64,000 nt of DNA from Lunularia cruciata (GCA_948567375.1 OX419762.1:15692001-15756000), one strand, 5' to 3'. Shown: positions 11,618-25,507, counted from the first letter of the stretch. Numbers and translations: made by a program. Notes: generated by a model not told the origin, from the letters alone.

Positions 11618-14600
11618 GCAAAGAAGCCTTTAGAGTTGTGTCTTATGGGAAGGGTAGACATAACCTTAAGATTTAATCTCTTCATAATGAAGTGGCCGGT
11701 TTGGGTTGACTGAATCATCACCTTCAAGACTAATTTGGAATTTACTTGTATTAATAAATTAAATTTTCTATTTGCCATATTGCACCATAGGAGTGACACT
11801 ACATTCTTCTAGGAGTGGTTCATGCTAAGAGGTTAAACATATAACAATAAACAAACTGCAAGATTGTAATACTTCTCTTCAATTTTAGTCAATTTTTACT
11901 CATATTCTCAAAGGAACGACCTATTTGTTACTATTACATGACATTTTGGTTGATACTACGCTAGTACATATATTATAATTTATACAAGTAATAAGAAAAT
12001 CTTTTAAAAATGATGTGAATCAAATAGCACAACTGTTTCATGCTTACGATTGAATATACAAAATAATATGCATTGAAGTAGCACAATTATTGTATGCTCC
12101 AAGTGAACTAATACCAAATAGAAATTGATTAGGAAAATCATAATATTTTGTAGTATAAACTAATGTGTAATGCAAAATCAAATGTATACGTGTAATCAAC
12201 AACCTAAAATTACCAATATTACTATATGAAATATAACTCTAAATCAAGACTAATCTTTGATTTAATCAGAAGGCCAATTATGATATAACCCTATGGTTGC
12301 TTCTCATCAATTCTAATATCAAATCAACTCATGATTAAAGAAATTTGAAACTAAGTAAGAAGACACTAATCTTTAGTATATCACTAACCTTATCTTAAGC
12401 AACTTAATCTTTGCCCCAGTTCTTCCACTTAGCTAACTTAACTTCATAATATGTGTTATTTACTTTAAATAGTCAAAACTAACATTCTAAAACTAAATCA
12501 ATGATGCTAACCCTAACCCTAAATAAAAAAAATTATTTTTATTTAGGATTAGGGTTAGCATACTAACTAAATAATTTGGTTAGTATGCTATTGCATAGTC
12601 TATGCTATATATTACTTAGATTTAAGGTAGCTATATTTGAGGATGTACATTCAAACATGACCATTTCTTTTTACAATCACCAAAGAGGAAATAGAGAGAA
12701 TTAACTTTCATTTCTGTAGTTGCATGTAGTGGTGAAAGAGAAAGTTGATTCTTGTAATGTAACATTTAAAAAAATTCATTTATTTGACAATCTCTCTATG
12801 AAATAATAAAATTTGAAATATTAATAACTTGCAACTTTTAAAGAACTAACCAAGAATCATTTGGTCTTTAATTTAGGCACAACTACACAATTAGAGAACA
12901 AAAAGGTACTTTCATTAACTATATGTACATTGCATAGTCAAGATTACAATCAAAGCTTAGAAAGTATTTTGTACTCTATATGAACCTTGTATAATAGATA
13001 TAAAAGTTAAAATTCTAAAGTATAATTTTAAGTTATTTTTAATTTCATTTGGAAGGGATGACTTGATGTAATAAGCCTTGGGATAAAAGCACTTAATTTC
13101 CAAGTTAGTTAGATTCACACATTTTGCATATATTTTCTTTAGTTCCAAATTCCTTATTATAAAAAATTTACACTATTAGAGAGGTATTTTAAATTTTATT
13201 TTATTTTTTGAAATAACACATTTATGTTATCATTATTTTCCACTAACAGAAATGTATATTTGTTAAATTGTGTTCCTTTATACCATTAGAAGTTTAGGTG
13301 GTCTTTTTCTTGAAAAGATATTGTTTTGAATCCACTATCATTCTTGACAATTTTTTCCTATGATTATACCAAATATTGTAGAAGATTTTGGGAAATTAAA
13401 GGTCTAAATGAAGTGAAAATGACACAATCAAGTTTCCACCATATTATATTAATCAAATATTAAGAGTGCATGAAGACAATATATTAAGGCTAAATCCTCC
13501 TAGTTCATGATATAATAAGTATAAGGAGGGATATAATCTAAAATAATAATATTATTTATTTATAAATAATTTCCATGGTATTGAAAATAATTTATATACA
13601 AATTTCTTCATATGCTTAAAGAATGGGTTGACTAAATAATAGTCTTGAAATTTTCCTAGTTAATATGGTCAAATTAAGATTGTTCATATCAAGTTTGGTT
13701 TTTATTTTTATTTTTATTTATAACTTTATTATATTATAATAAAATTTCAATAAAATACAACATTTTACTCATAATTTTGAATTTAGTATAAATTTTTGAC
13801 AATAATAAAATCAAAAATCATATTTTACTTGTGTGTAATTTATCTGAAAAATATAAAATAAAATCTATGAAAATATTTTGGAAATTAAGCAGTAAAATTT
13901 TTATTATGTAGAAATAAATTGCATGGTATGTCAAGATCTAGGTCAATTGATAGAAATAAAATTTAGAACCAAAATCAAATAAAGACACAGAATAGTCAAA
14001 TAAAGAAATTTTTAAAGAAGTATCTCTAATCATGGTATGGAAGAGAAAAAGATCACTCTCTCGACTTTCATTCATTTCAAAAAACTTACATTCAGATTTT
14101 ATTTGTACATGATTTTATTTAAATGATAAGTAAGATTAAAATATAAAATTATCTTATAATATATCTAATATATAATTATTTTATTCCTTCCATTGTTTAT
14201 TTTATAGTAGAAAATCATTTTTGACTAGAGCCTAGATTATATCAACTAAAATAAAGCACTAATTTAGATAAAATACAAATATAGAAAAATTTGATAAGAT
14301 TATAGTTGAATAAATATTATAACTTTGAAAAAAGATCTCTAACAAAGGAAGAAAAGAGATGATACTTTAAGCATGATGCTTATAGAATATTTTGTTAGAT
14401 TTCCATGTGCTCAAGTTTGGTTACTTTGCTCATATTGTATGATTAACTCTCATTAAGAATGATTGATTTAGAAATTTTTATCATGTTAGAGTTTTTGGTG
14501 GGGTTTGTAATAATATGATGTTATTTAAATCCATTATAATGTAGTAAGTACATGTCAACCCAAAAGGACACAAGTTGTATATGAGTAAAACAAGGCCGAA

Positions 14601-15657
14601 GTTTCACAATACTAACAATTTATTGTTTTGTATTTAACCTCTTGGGTGAAATCATTCATTGAAGAGTAGTCTCACCCCTATTGGTGTACTACAGCAATGT
14701 CAGAAATTACTAATCACTTCAAGAGTCAAGAGGACTCTTGAAGGTGATGTATCACTCGTCACTTTGCCCTAGAATTTATTTACCTTCCAATTAGCCCAAC
14801 CAAATTCTTGCTTACTACAGTTATAACCTTTTTACGATCTACATTGTACACCAACTTAATCAACATCATTTCACATGAGGTAGGTAGACCACAAGAATCT
14901 CACAAATAGTTCACTTGGATGCACAAACTAAATTGGAGTCAAATCTCACAATGATCCTATCTCTTTGTCATCTATGACTGTAACATATTGTCCAACCCTT
15001 CCTAGAAGGCACTACTTTACAAGAATGATTCCCACTACTTAATCTCCTGATGCATGGTACTTACTAATATCCAAGCTTGTAAAGTTGTTCCTGGCTTATG
15101 TAGAGCACATAGAGTTCCTTCTTCTAGTTCCACACAAATGATTCCTTTGCTCCAATGCTTACACCTCTATGCCAAGATTCCTCATGACTAAGTAGGCGGT
15201 CATTCATACAAAGAGCCACCCCACATATATACACCAACTTGATAATCTTGCTCGTAATATGCCATTTATTGCATAAAAAGAATGCAACAAATGATTACTG
15301 TAAACATTTGTGTTGAAGCCCTATATATTTCCTACTTAGCCGCCAAAGAGATCCAATGGCTACAAAGCTAGAAATCTTCTAATTACTTCTCGTCCTCACT
15401 AATCTTATCTTGTCCTAATCTAATCTCCAAGTAGGCACATCTGACATGGTAGTGCCACCTCAATAGATTTGTTGTATCTTCTTGTGTCATATGGTGTGCC
15501 ACTTGGATTTGTATTTACACTAAATTGTATGAACTATTTACAAGTACAAGTGTCTTGGTAATGACTACAAGTGGAGAACAAAATAGGAGATGGACTGAAA
15601 TGCATACTAAGGTTTCCACAACTTGGGTTGTAATATATCATTGAGATTGTGAGTTTT
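11618..15657. other. AT-rich intergenic DNA, no gene
   Basis: A strongly AT-rich stretch without conserved coding frames. It includes a telomere-like foldback (12504-12561) and an 11-bp perfect hairpin with a five-base loop at 14717-14743 (CTTCAAGAGTC). From about 14650 the base composition becomes more even. This part may be an eroded retrotransposon, but I recognise no domain. Confidence 0.4.
12504..12561. repeat. Telomere-like foldback (24-bp arms)
   Basis: Arms 12504-12527 and 12538-12561 are complementary with one mismatch. The left arm contains two CCCTAA units followed by ATAAA. The unit resembles the plant telomere repeat (CCCTAAA) but only about two units are present per arm, so this is a small foldback rather than an interstitial telomere array. 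Confidence 0.6.
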
Positions 15658-15762
15658 GTTGTGCATATGTACATTGCTACACAACACACATTGCTGTCAA
15701 CATCATACACTATAGAAAAACAACTCACACATAAGTCATACATAGACTCTAAAGTGCCATAA

Positions 15763-16305
15763 TAATCAGATTGTTTACAACTCTCGAATCAACTCAACTC
15801 TGATCAGTACTTGATTTTTCACTCTATAAATTGCCAACAAGTGGGCATTGAATACAGTCAAGCCACACCCATTCTAGCTAAGAGAATCTAGGTGATGATC
15901 ACCGGCCTCTGTCCACCATAGCCAAGAACTCAAAGGCTCAACATCAGAGAAGTGAGCTCTTTGGAGCTACACTTCGAAAGTATACCCTCGGACTTGAGCT
16001 AGGTCTGAAACCCTAATAGTCCCACTGATGGCACACTTGATGATGCAAACGGTGCAAAGTGACGGTAGGCTCCACCATGAAGTCAATACCCCAAACACAA
16101 AATCTGACCGTCAAAAAGTAGTCTCTAAGAAACTGCTAAAATAACTCTAACTACTAGTGTCCAAGCAATCTAGATGCAACACTACAAATAGCATGACAAC
16201 TATCATGCATATATACATTGCTACATAACATACATTGCTGTCAACATCATACACTATAGAAGCACAACTCACACATAAGTCATACATAGACTCTAAAGTG
16301 CCATA
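15763..16305 (-). repeat. 3' LTR of gypsy copy 1
   Basis: About 543 bp. On the minus strand it starts TATGGCACTTTAGAG (the usual TG has become TA) and ends CAATCTGATTA. It is preceded by a purine-rich CTAGGGGG stretch, the expected polypurine tract. It matches the 3' LTR at 34744-35289. Confidence 0.8.
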
Positions 16306-16473
16306 ATTACCCCCTAGCTAGCGGTTAGGTCCCTCTAACTCCAGATAGCCATCTACTCCAAGTATATAGTATACCCTATGATGGGCAAAGATCAAAAGGC
16401 CGGGTGCTATGGAGCCCCATCGTTAGTTGCTTGTATGCAATCTATACCATGTAAAGAATGAACTGGCGATAGA

Positions 16474-16773
16474 TCAAGTACATCTAGGACATAACCACTG
16501 TCCTTGAAGAACCACCATGAGGGGAGGAGTCATACATGCCATATGCCATCCTCTCGAACAGCTATCACACACTAACATAGTAGTAGCTCCACCAGAAGAG
16601 CCACATAACATACACCTCAAGCTTGCATGTACAAGTGCCAAGCTTGGGTCCATAGTACCATCAATGTTTGGGAGGTGGCATGGCACACAATTTTGCACAT
16701 GATCCTTCCAAAAAATACCATCATGTCCTTCTAACACAAGGACTCCAGATGGCAAAACCTCATGCACTCTCAA
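16474..16773 (-). pseudogene. C-terminal integrase tail with PHD finger, gypsy copy 1
   Basis: A 99-residue open frame at the 3' end of the polyprotein. It begins with an integrase C-terminal-like strand pattern (VLPSGVLVLEG). It ends with a complete C4HC3 PHD finger: CMLC, CDSC, HMAC and CPRC, with the conserved W before the last CxxC pair. PHD fingers commonly bind the histone H3 tail, so I infer a chromatin-targeting role. In this copy the finger itself has no stop, although the rest of the element is broken. Confidence 0.85.
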
Positions 16774-17061
16774 GATAGTGTGACATGTTGAAACATCAAG
16801 TGTCGTCAGTGTTGTCTATTGTAGATATACATAGTCTCCTGGATGAAATTGATAGATGGAGGGTCTATAACCTCCTCCTCAAATAGTAGCATAGCATAAA
16901 ATATCTCTATGCTGAGCAATCGCCAAGTTCTCAAAGGCCATTGGCATCACTCTCCGAAAGATCTCTACCCATTGAGAACATGCACTCATCCATACATCTG
17001 GGTCATCCAAGTCCAAAACTACAATAGCATCTCAACAAATGGTTGCAGGGAAATCTGGATC

Positions 17062-17725
17062 TCATCCATAGAGTAGGAAGTAAGGGGAGAAGGATGATGA
17101 GGAGGCTTGCTGGCTGAATAAATAGCCCATGGCCAACCAAGGTAATTGGAGATCCCAATCTCCCAAGTGGCCTCTCTTCAAACCATACTTTTGCAATCTT
17201 CTCTTCATGGTCTGAACCACTCTCTCTGCTAAGCCATCTGCCTCAAGGTGATCTCGGGATGTAGTACAATGATCAATCAAAGCCTTGTCACACAAGACTT
17301 GAAACTCCCCCAAGAACTTTGTACCTTGATCAGTCAAAACCTCAGCTGGTGCACCAAAATGACTAAAACTTGATCTAGGAACGAGTAAGCTATCCCTTCA
17401 CTAGACTTGTCAAGAAGTGCCAACAACTCAATCCACTTGGAGAAGTGCTCCACCATCACCAAGACATATCGATGATGTCTCACAGTTAGCGGTAAAGGTC
17501 TAACAAAGTCCAAAATCCAACACCAACTCAATCCCATGATAGGTAATGGGTGTAATTGTGGCATAGGAGCATTGAATGATGCTTTAACTTGCTCACAAAC
17601 CACACATTTGGCAACAAACTATTGTACCTTGGTCTACATACCATGTCACCAATAATGACTCTAGAGTAGCTATATATATGCTTTAATCCAAAATGTCCTA
17701 GCTCCTCATGAGCATGACAAACCAA
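17062..17725 (-). pseudogene. Integrase remnant, gypsy copy 1
   Basis: Broken frames read as the zinc-binding HHCC region (HAHEELGHFGLKH), then the catalytic core with the second Asp in LTDQGTKFLGEF and the Glu in RDHLEADGL. Several frame changes occur between 17330 and 17600. The order and motifs match the plus copy at 33290-34229. Ty3-type integrases insert the cDNA into host DNA. Confidence 0.75.
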
Positions 17726-18287
17726 TTGTGGTCTCTAAGATGGAAGTGGTACTACTCGCACTCTACCATCCTCCCATACATGCAAAAGGTGTTTTCCCTC
17801 CAACCTGAACCATTTGGCTCGTTGAAGAACACGGTCTCTCTCCTTTGCCCCAACTACAACATCAATGCAAATATAGTATATCACTAAGATATCATCATGA
17901 ATGTCTTGCTAAACTATACAAATATCTTCATTCTCTAGATCTGTGACCTCAATACCTCTTCTTGTATGCACTAAGAGAGATACCACCAAAGCCTCAAAAA
18001 ATATACAAAAAAGGCCGATGCATGCCAACTTGGCACCATCTCCTCATCTGTCTCACCATGCCAATGTGCTCTGCTCTAATCTTGCTGGTTGGGACATGGG
18101 TTTCTACTTAACCCATTTGTATCATGGTTCACCATTCCAGGTCGGTGAACAACCATGAAATCATACTCTTGTAAAATCAGAGCCCATCATGCAAGCTTCC
18201 CTTCCTTGAAAGCTTGTCGGACTCCATCAAACACTTTAGTGGTTGATGATCAGTGATGAGAGTGAAGGGGTTACCAAATAGGTAACA

Positions 18288-19500
18288 TCAGAAATGTGCT
18301 ATTGCCCAAACTGCTGCCAAGCACTCTCTCTCATATGAACTATACTTTGCTTCTGCTGAATTGTTGGAGCGACTAGCATAAGCCACCACAAACTCCTTCC
18401 CCTCATCATCATGTTGGGTGAGCACTGCTCCAAGCCCCAACATCCTCCAATCAATATGAACTTGAAATGGTAGTCCTCTGATTGGTCTTCTCAAAATAGG
18501 AGTAGATGTCAACTCTCCTTGAGCTCTACAAAAGCTCTCTCTTGCTCATCTCCCAAACACCACTCCTTTGTAAGCTTGGTCAGCTTTGTCAAGGCCTTGA
18601 CAATGGCACTAAATCCTCTAACATAGCAGTGATAGAAGTTTACCAACCCAAGGAATGCTTGCATTTTGCTATCACCTCCATAGGCCAAGGTATACGTGCA
18701 ATAGCCTCCACCTTGGTCTACTGAACACCAAGTCCTCCAGGGTAGATAGTGTGACCCAAATACTCAACCTGTTCATGGAAGAACCTACACTTCCCAAGAT
18801 GTAATTTGAGTCCATGAGATCTCAACCTCTCAAACACCTCCAACAACTGTCTCTCATGCTCCTCCATAGTAGTGCTATAGACCAAAATGTCATCAATATA
18901 GCATCAAGAAAAATCCAATCCAGCTAGGATCCTATCCATGACCCTTTGGAACTCAACAAGAACTTTCTTTAACCCAAATAGTAAGAACCTCCACTGATAT
19001 AACCCATCCTTGCCGTGAGGATCAATAGCCTAGAATGTTGTCTTGGACTTATCCTCTTCCTTGATCGGCAATTGATGATATCCCGCTAGAAGATCCAAAG
19101 TACTGAAGACCTTTGCATGCCCAATTGCATCAAAAATCTCCTCCGGTGTAGGCATGGCATACCGATCAGCCCTAGTCTCTCAGTTGATAGGATGGTAATC
19201 TCCACACATCCGCCTATCTGTGTAGTTGCCATGCATATCTTTCTTGGCTGGCATCACTGTCACTGATGCATACTCTCCATGTGAAATCTCCACCAAACTA
19301 GCCTCAAGAAGGTCACTACTCTGGCTCTGAATCAATGTCCTCTCCATATCACTATATCGATAAGGACGCTAGAAAACTGGTGTATTGCTAGTAAGCTCAA
19401 TCCGTATACCAAGTCCCTTTAAAGCACCCAAATCCTTCATACTAAAGGTAAAACAACTCGTGTAGCTCCTCAAGAACCTCCAAATTCTTTGTCTTTCCTC
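18288..19500 (-). pseudogene. Reverse transcriptase and RNase H remnant, gypsy copy 1
   Basis: Minus-strand frames contain the reverse transcriptase core YIDD near 18890, the YQW motif intact near 18994, and an RNase H segment with HIDWRMLGLGAVLTQ and YASRSNN (18288-18512). Stops and frameshifts interrupt the chain. At the position where the plus copy has a TAG for the Gln of YQW, this copy keeps CAG (18994-18996). Confidence 0.8.
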
Positions 19501-19869
19501 TCCTGTAAGCTTGGGTCCAAGATCCGATTCCCAAGTATCCTCTCTAACTCTCGTAGGAGTGGAAGACGTATTGACTGGTTGCTACATTGGGCCCTTGGGA
19601 GCAATAGTGTCATGCCTCCAACCACTAGGGGTCCCAACCTCTGTGTGAAAAACTCTCTCCACTTAGGCTACAAGCTCCACATGTCCTCTAGTTGCATCCC
19701 AAGTAGACCAAGGGTGTAATCCAAGTAGCTCACGCTCACCTGGATGGACTCACACATCCCAAGTAGACCACTCTCCTTAGTAGCTATTGGTTGTGTCCCA
19801 AGAATACCATGTCCATTCGGTCCATCGCCCCTATCATGTGCATGAATCGTCTTGATACACACATGGCTC

Positions 19870-21000
19870 ACAAATATCCGAGTGGTCATACCTATCAAGC
19901 ACATCCTACACTGCTTTGCCAAGCCAAGGCTCACAATCCAAGTCAAACAATTCAGGTCCATAGCTTGTCCTAACACCTGATGCTTGGATGCCTCTTACAT
20001 TGTTGGAACAATGGTAATACCGGTGCAAAAACCCATCGTTTGCTCTTTCTCATTGGCATTGGGTTCCACCAATTGCTGTAACTATGAGTCCCAAACAAGT
20101 CTAGGTCCTCCCTCTCAAAAAGCATGAGAGCATAGGAAACTCATGAGTGTAGGAAATGCGGTTGTAGGCTATCCAACTAGGTTCACCACTGCCATAGATG
20201 ACCTATCAGCCATTACAACTATCGGAGACTGACGCCCAACATCCAAGATGTCATCAACAAGGATGTGGTCAAGTCGTTGAATCCCATTATATGCACGTAG
20301 TAAAACCTCTCTAGGTAAGAGGTTCATCCACCAAAGATGAAGATGATGAGCCCGTGATCCCACTCTGGTTGCATCCAACCAACAATGCAACAGGTCCCAT
20401 CCAAGAATGGACTTGATGTGTACTCACCACCACTCTGGTGTGAGAATCACCCGTCAAAGGAATGTTCTCCAAAAGATAAGCTAGAGAAATAGATTGATGA
20501 ACCTGGAGATGTTGTAGTATTCGTAACATCTCCCAAAATACACCAAAACAAGGATTTTGAAGACCTAAACCTCGACCAACATGTGTATGTCCCTAACATG
20601 GCAATCCAAAAATCACCAAGTCCTATGTCTCTCCAGATCATGTGCTCCTAATAAAGAAATGTCTACTGGTAAGGCCTTTTGGTAACCTTCAACTATTGAC
20701 ATCAATAATAACTCCGGATACCAATAGGCCAAGTGTACCACATGATGTATAGAACTTGCATAACAGTCTCATCTCTCTTTACATACAAGTACCTCTGTAC
20801 TTGTATACCCGCATGTAATATAACAACTAGTTTGGTGCTACTCCCACCAAACAACTCCAATAGACATATCCCCTCTACTAGATACTGCCAAGCAATGAGT
20901 GTGGTATCCGAAGGTGTCAAAGTAATCAAATTTGGAGGCTCATCTTCACACTCATCTCTTGATGGTACGAAGGCTCCACTCCAAGCTTGTTGCACCAATT
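19870..21000 (-). pseudogene. DNMT3-like cytosine methyltransferase remnant, gypsy copy 1
   Basis: Cytosine-5 methyltransferase motifs appear in the standard order: motif I LLELFGGSSTKL (about 20850), catalytic Pro-Cys at 20596-20601 followed directly by TAG (20593-20595), motif VI as LLENIPL (about 20480), a motif VIII region with GSRAHHLHLWW (about 20350), and a C-terminal motif X region (GFCTG, then VLGQAMDLNCLTW, 20030-19930). The motif I Gly found in the plus copy is Lys here. It is broken by stops and cannot be active. Confidence 0.8.
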
Positions 21001-21487
21001 GATCTGCATGTTGTTACAATGCCTCCTCTGAACTCCACAATGGAACATCCAAGGTGGATGGAACAATATCACTCGTACTCCAAATCCAAGTGATCTCCTC
21101 TGGTACTGGAGTATCCTCTGCATGGGCGTTCCCCTCCACCAAGTCACCAGGCCAAGTAACCGCACCACTAAAAGCTAAAACTAATGCTACCATGGTCTTG
21201 AACTATAGTGAGCCAAGACTACCACTACTAAAGCATATTGGTAGGCAACATACCCATCCCTCACCAGACTGCCAACTTGGTCTATAAGAGGCTATTTCCT
21301 CCCAATAGTCAATGCTGAAACCCATGAGGTATAACATTGCTCCCCCAACTAGCACATCATATGACTCAGCTATTGTTGCAATAGCTTGAGCTCTCACCAC
21401 CAAGCTATCAATCGGATGACCAGGCTGAACTTGGACAACAAGCTCCCCATGTATGATGTACTATGTCGAACCACCACTTAGAGATGT

Positions 21488-21620
21488 CTAGGTCTGAAAT
21501 GGACACCTCTCCACATCGATCTTCCGTAACTCCAAACCGACTACTACAACCTTCCCCAACATAAGAGGTTGCACACAAGAGTCTAAGAAGACTCTGTGTG
21601 GTGTATAGACCTTCCATGAA
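21488..21620 (-). pseudogene. Aspartic protease remnant, gypsy copy 1
   Basis: A minus-strand frame reads RVFLDSCVQPLMLGKV near 21600-21540. LDSC corresponds to the catalytic D-S/T-G of retroviral-type proteases, with the Gly altered here; the plus copy keeps DSG at 29499-29507. Downstream, a region with YDVLVGGAMLY and GFSIDYWEE continues at about 21370-21300 in another frame. Confidence 0.65.
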
Positions 21621-22059
21621 GGTCTCACCAAGTGGAAAATCCTCCTTTGGTTATCCAATAGGACAACACCAAGTGTGAACTGCACTCTCTCAAAGGCAAC
21701 TAACTCTTCCCGTCTAGCCGCTATTGCCTGCCATAAACCATTGGTCACTGAATGAATCCCACGCTCCTCAACCAAGTCAGCTCCACTACCAACCACCTCT
21801 ACTCTAGTAGTAGGAACCACATCATCCCTACTCTCATAAAGCATGGTAGCCAACCAGAACATTGGGGCTGTGTCAACTCCCAATGTAAACATGTCATTGG
21901 CTAAAAACAAAGGGCACTGTATAATCAGTTGAGCCGCCCCCAACATTGTGCTAGACTTAGTCTATGTAGTAGCAGGTAGTCAATCATGCACTCCATCACC
22001 ACCTACCACACCTGCAATGGGACGTCTAGGAGCCATGGATGTCATCTGCAATGCCTCAT

Positions 22060-23617
22060 ATAGCATGAGAGATTGGGGAAGTTTGACCTATCCCCAACCT
22101 CTCCTCTCTATGGATCCAACTCCACTGATGCTCCTCTAGGCTCTAGAGCACGTACTGCACTCCTAGTCACTACTATAGATGCATCCACCTAAGATGCTCC
22201 ACACATGAAGTCCAAAGCATCTCTATGCATATGAGGTGGAAGCCTCAACACCTAAATCTGATCTCCTCTAATGGCCATACTAGCCAATCTCTGCTCCAAT
22301 TGCTCAATCCAAGTTGCCACAACTGTATCAGAAGTAAGGGTTGGTATTGCACTCTACTAGGTGTAGATCCTCTACCACCACCTCTACCACCTTGTCCTCC
22401 ATGAACTAGATCTCCCCTACTACCTGCCATAGTAGCCCTACCACTCCGTAACTCCGGGTCTAGGTCAAAGCATCGGTCACTAGTGTGACCAAATCTGTGG
22501 CAATGCTCACACTGCCTCTATGCTGGCTATGATGCACCAAAGGTATTAGGTCCGCTGCCTTGAGTACACTCTCTCCTATGGTGAGGTCCACCACAAGTCC
22601 AACAAGCAACACCACTACTCACTAGCTGCTATTGACCCAAAAATGAAGGTAAGGGTCTAGCTCCACTAGGCCCTCCACTTGCTCCAGAGGATTTGGGCTA
22701 TCCACCCTGTCCTTGAAAACCAAGTGCACTCTATTGCACTCTAGAAGAAGTCACAGCCGTGGATGAGGTCTCCCTACCAAATCCAGATGTCACCACTCTC
22801 TCCTCCACCATGTTGAGCTCAATATGCTCAGCCAAACCAAAGACCACTACCAAAGTAGGCAAAGTAGCCTGTAACAACGGAGCATCATGAACTCTACGTT
22901 GCAACTCCTTGTCTAGTATCCCATACCAAAATTGGACTGCTTGGGCCTCAATAACTCCCTAAGTGAAACTGATCAGTGGCCTCATGCGAGTGTATGCCTC
23001 GCATAGGCTCTCTCCAGCCTTCCATTGGAACTCCTACAAGCTCCTCAACTTGTCAGTCCGCACTCCCTAGTAGTTCTACCTCAAACATAGGAAGAACTCC
23101 ACCATGGGGTTAAACCCCGGTACCACACCACCTCTTGTAGCAGTACCTCCACTTGTTGTAGCACTATCTCCAACTAGTGCACATCCACTAGCTCCACCAA
23201 CACTACTTGAGCTAGAACAACAGATCTACTCTTGGCCACCAAACTGGAAGTGATAGAGACATAGTTCAAAGACCAATATTGTCTCCATAACTCAATCTCA
23301 TCCAAATGAGCTCTCCTGAACTCATGGTAGTCATCCATCAACGGACCCTCCAGATGTTGAAACAACCCCTTCTATGCCATGAAGAGCGTAAACAAAGTCG
23401 GGTTCTACATCTGATGCAGATCACACCAACTATCAAACTCTTGGATGAAGTCATCCAACTCAATAGTACCCAATGTACCAGAGTAATGCCTAGGGCCTTT
23501 GGAGGCCCCATAAATCTTGTCTATGTCCTACAACAACGGTGCCAACACACCAAGTACACTCTCAACTGAATCAACTCTTGTGTCAAACTCCAACTCAAAG
23601 TCAATTTCCTCCCTCAT
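22060..23617 (-). pseudogene. gag remnant, gypsy copy 1
   Basis: It starts at ATG 23617 (MREEID, as in the plus copy), has a capsid-like region (FQHLEGPLMDDYHEFRRAH near 23300) and a CCHC knuckle region near 22470-22520. Stops are mostly TAG. At 23034-23036 this copy has TAG where the plus copy has CAG (28012-28014); at 22869-22871 it has CAG where the plus copy has TAG. Confidence 0.7.
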
Positions 23618-25056
23618 TGGGACCTAAGATACAGAACTAATACCTAATGCCACTCCGAGTAAACCCACTGCATACTATAGGCTAACTCCTCTAGAATCCC
23701 CAACAAACTCCATCATGACAAAGTAACCGCAACTGCAACCACAAACCGGAACCACAAACAAGAACCACAAACTGCAACCGCAAATCACAACTGCAAGTAC
23801 TCCACCAAGTGCCAACACCAACTAAGTACCACCAAGTGCCAATACCCATGAAACAACACCCACTAATGTAACTCTAATTGAGATAACTACACTAGGAGAA
23901 AGGGCAACTTGTAACCTGCCATCATAACGTGCACTCTCACAATCTACAGGTCATCATTTCCTGTCTCACCAAAGAGAAACAAAGATAGTCTGACTGGTCA
24001 TCACTCTAGCCTCACTACCGAGAGCACACCAGAGCACTAACACTCAAAAGTCAGGGCACCTCACCAAACATGGTGCACAAATAGGAAGTAGAGAATGGAG
24101 GGGGTCCAATCACAAGAAATCTAAACAAAAACTCTCCATCTCATAAAACAACATGGGACTAACTCTACCACCATTTGGCATTTGACATAAGAGAAGTTTG
24201 TATCTAAGTCCTAAGCTACCAAGATCACCAAGAATGGGATCAAACTGCCTCTCTTAGCCAAAGCTCCAAGTGTATAGATAACAGTGGCACAATCACTAAG
24301 ACAACAAGTGAAGGTGGACCAATTGACTAGGGCACCAGTCTAGAAACAAGAGATCTAAGGGTCAACCCTATTGCACACAATCTAGCAAGATGGGCAGATT
24401 TTGCCAACCAATGTCCAAGATCTACTCTAAACTAGCTAGCCTCACGCCAACAAGCTAGGCCCTTCTAGGCCTTTGTAGCCTCTCATAGGCCTTGCCTCTA
24501 AATGCCAAATGAGGCCTTTTTTCTTGCCACTTTGAACCTCCTCCAAAATTTAGCAAAACTACTCCAAGTTGGCAAAAGTCCTCTAAATCTAGCAAAACCA
24601 GAGAAACTCTTCCAAATCTGGCCAAAATCTGACATAAACTCCAATAAAATCTGACATAAACCCTAAATTTAGCTGACTGCCATATCCCCCGCTAACTCTT
24701 CACTCGAGCTAAATTGAAATACAAGTTTCTTCAAATCACAAATTCATAAGAATAGCTTCCCAACTCCACCTTCAATTTTACTTTCTAAGCCTAACTTGCA
24801 ACAAATTGGTCTTGCCTTCACCTCTTGAGCTCAAAATCACAACCACTGCTCAAAAATTACTTCTTCTTTGCTTAAAAATTGGCAAGCGCTTCCGCACACC
24901 GTCTGCCTTATTGCCAAATTTGCATCAAGCAACAAGCTTCTATACACCAAGGAAAAATTGAACTTCAATTGAGCTACCAATGATCCACCGAGCTTGGAGA
25001 TACCACAAACACTCAAAGTTCTTGCACCCAATTTCCCCTTAACTTCACTTCTTTGA
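23618..25056 (-). other. Untranslated leader of gypsy copy 1
   Basis: About 1.4 kb between the 5' LTR and the gag start, matching 25997-27420 of the other arm. No frame is conserved between the arms. I could not identify a primer-binding site: the bases after the LTR (TCAAAGAAGTG) do not clearly match a tRNA end known to me. Confidence 0.6.
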
Positions 25057-25507
25057 TGTAATCAGATTGTTTACAACTCTCAAATCAACTCAAATCAAAT
25101 TAGTACTTGATCTGTCACTCTATAAACTACAAACAATTAGGCATTGATTACAATCAAGCCACACCCACTCTAGCTAAGAGAATCTAGGTGACGCTCACCG
25201 GCCTCTATCCACCATAGCTAGGAACTCAAAGGCTCAATATTAGAGAAGTGAGCTCTTTGGAGCTGCAGTTTGAAAGTATACCCCTGGACTTGAGCTAGGT
25301 CTGAAACCCTAACGGTCCCGCTGACAATACACTCAATGGTGCAAACGGTGCAAAGTGACGGTGGGCCCCACCATGAAGTCAATACCCAAACACAAAATCT
25401 GACCGTCAGAAAGTAGTCTTTGAGAAACTACTGAAATAACTCTAACTACTATCACTGCAACTCGAATGTCCGAGCAATCTAGATGCGACACTACAAATAG
25501 CATAACA
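25057..25507 (-). repeat. 5' LTR of gypsy copy 1, missing its first ~100 bases
   Basis: It ends (minus strand) CAATCTGATTACA at 25057. At the other end similarity with the 3' LTR stops near 25507, about 100 bases short of the LTR start. The missing segment is present instead at the far end of the element (15658-15762). Confidence 0.75.

Larger units (their letters stand above)
15658..25507 (-). mobile_element. Ty3/gypsy retrotransposon with methyltransferase and PHD finger, copy 1
   Basis: Reading on the minus strand: 5' LTR (25507-25057, lacking about its first 100 bases), untranslated leader, gag from an ATG at 23617, protease near 21570, methyltransferase about 21000-19870, reverse transcriptase and RNase H about 19500-18290, integrase about 17725-16900, PHD finger about 16620-16474, polypurine tract, 3' LTR (16305-15763), then an extra first-100-base piece of the LTR (15762-15658). 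All coding parts carry stops and small frame breaks, so it is not functional. The domain order is identical to the plus-strand copy. Confidence 0.88.
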
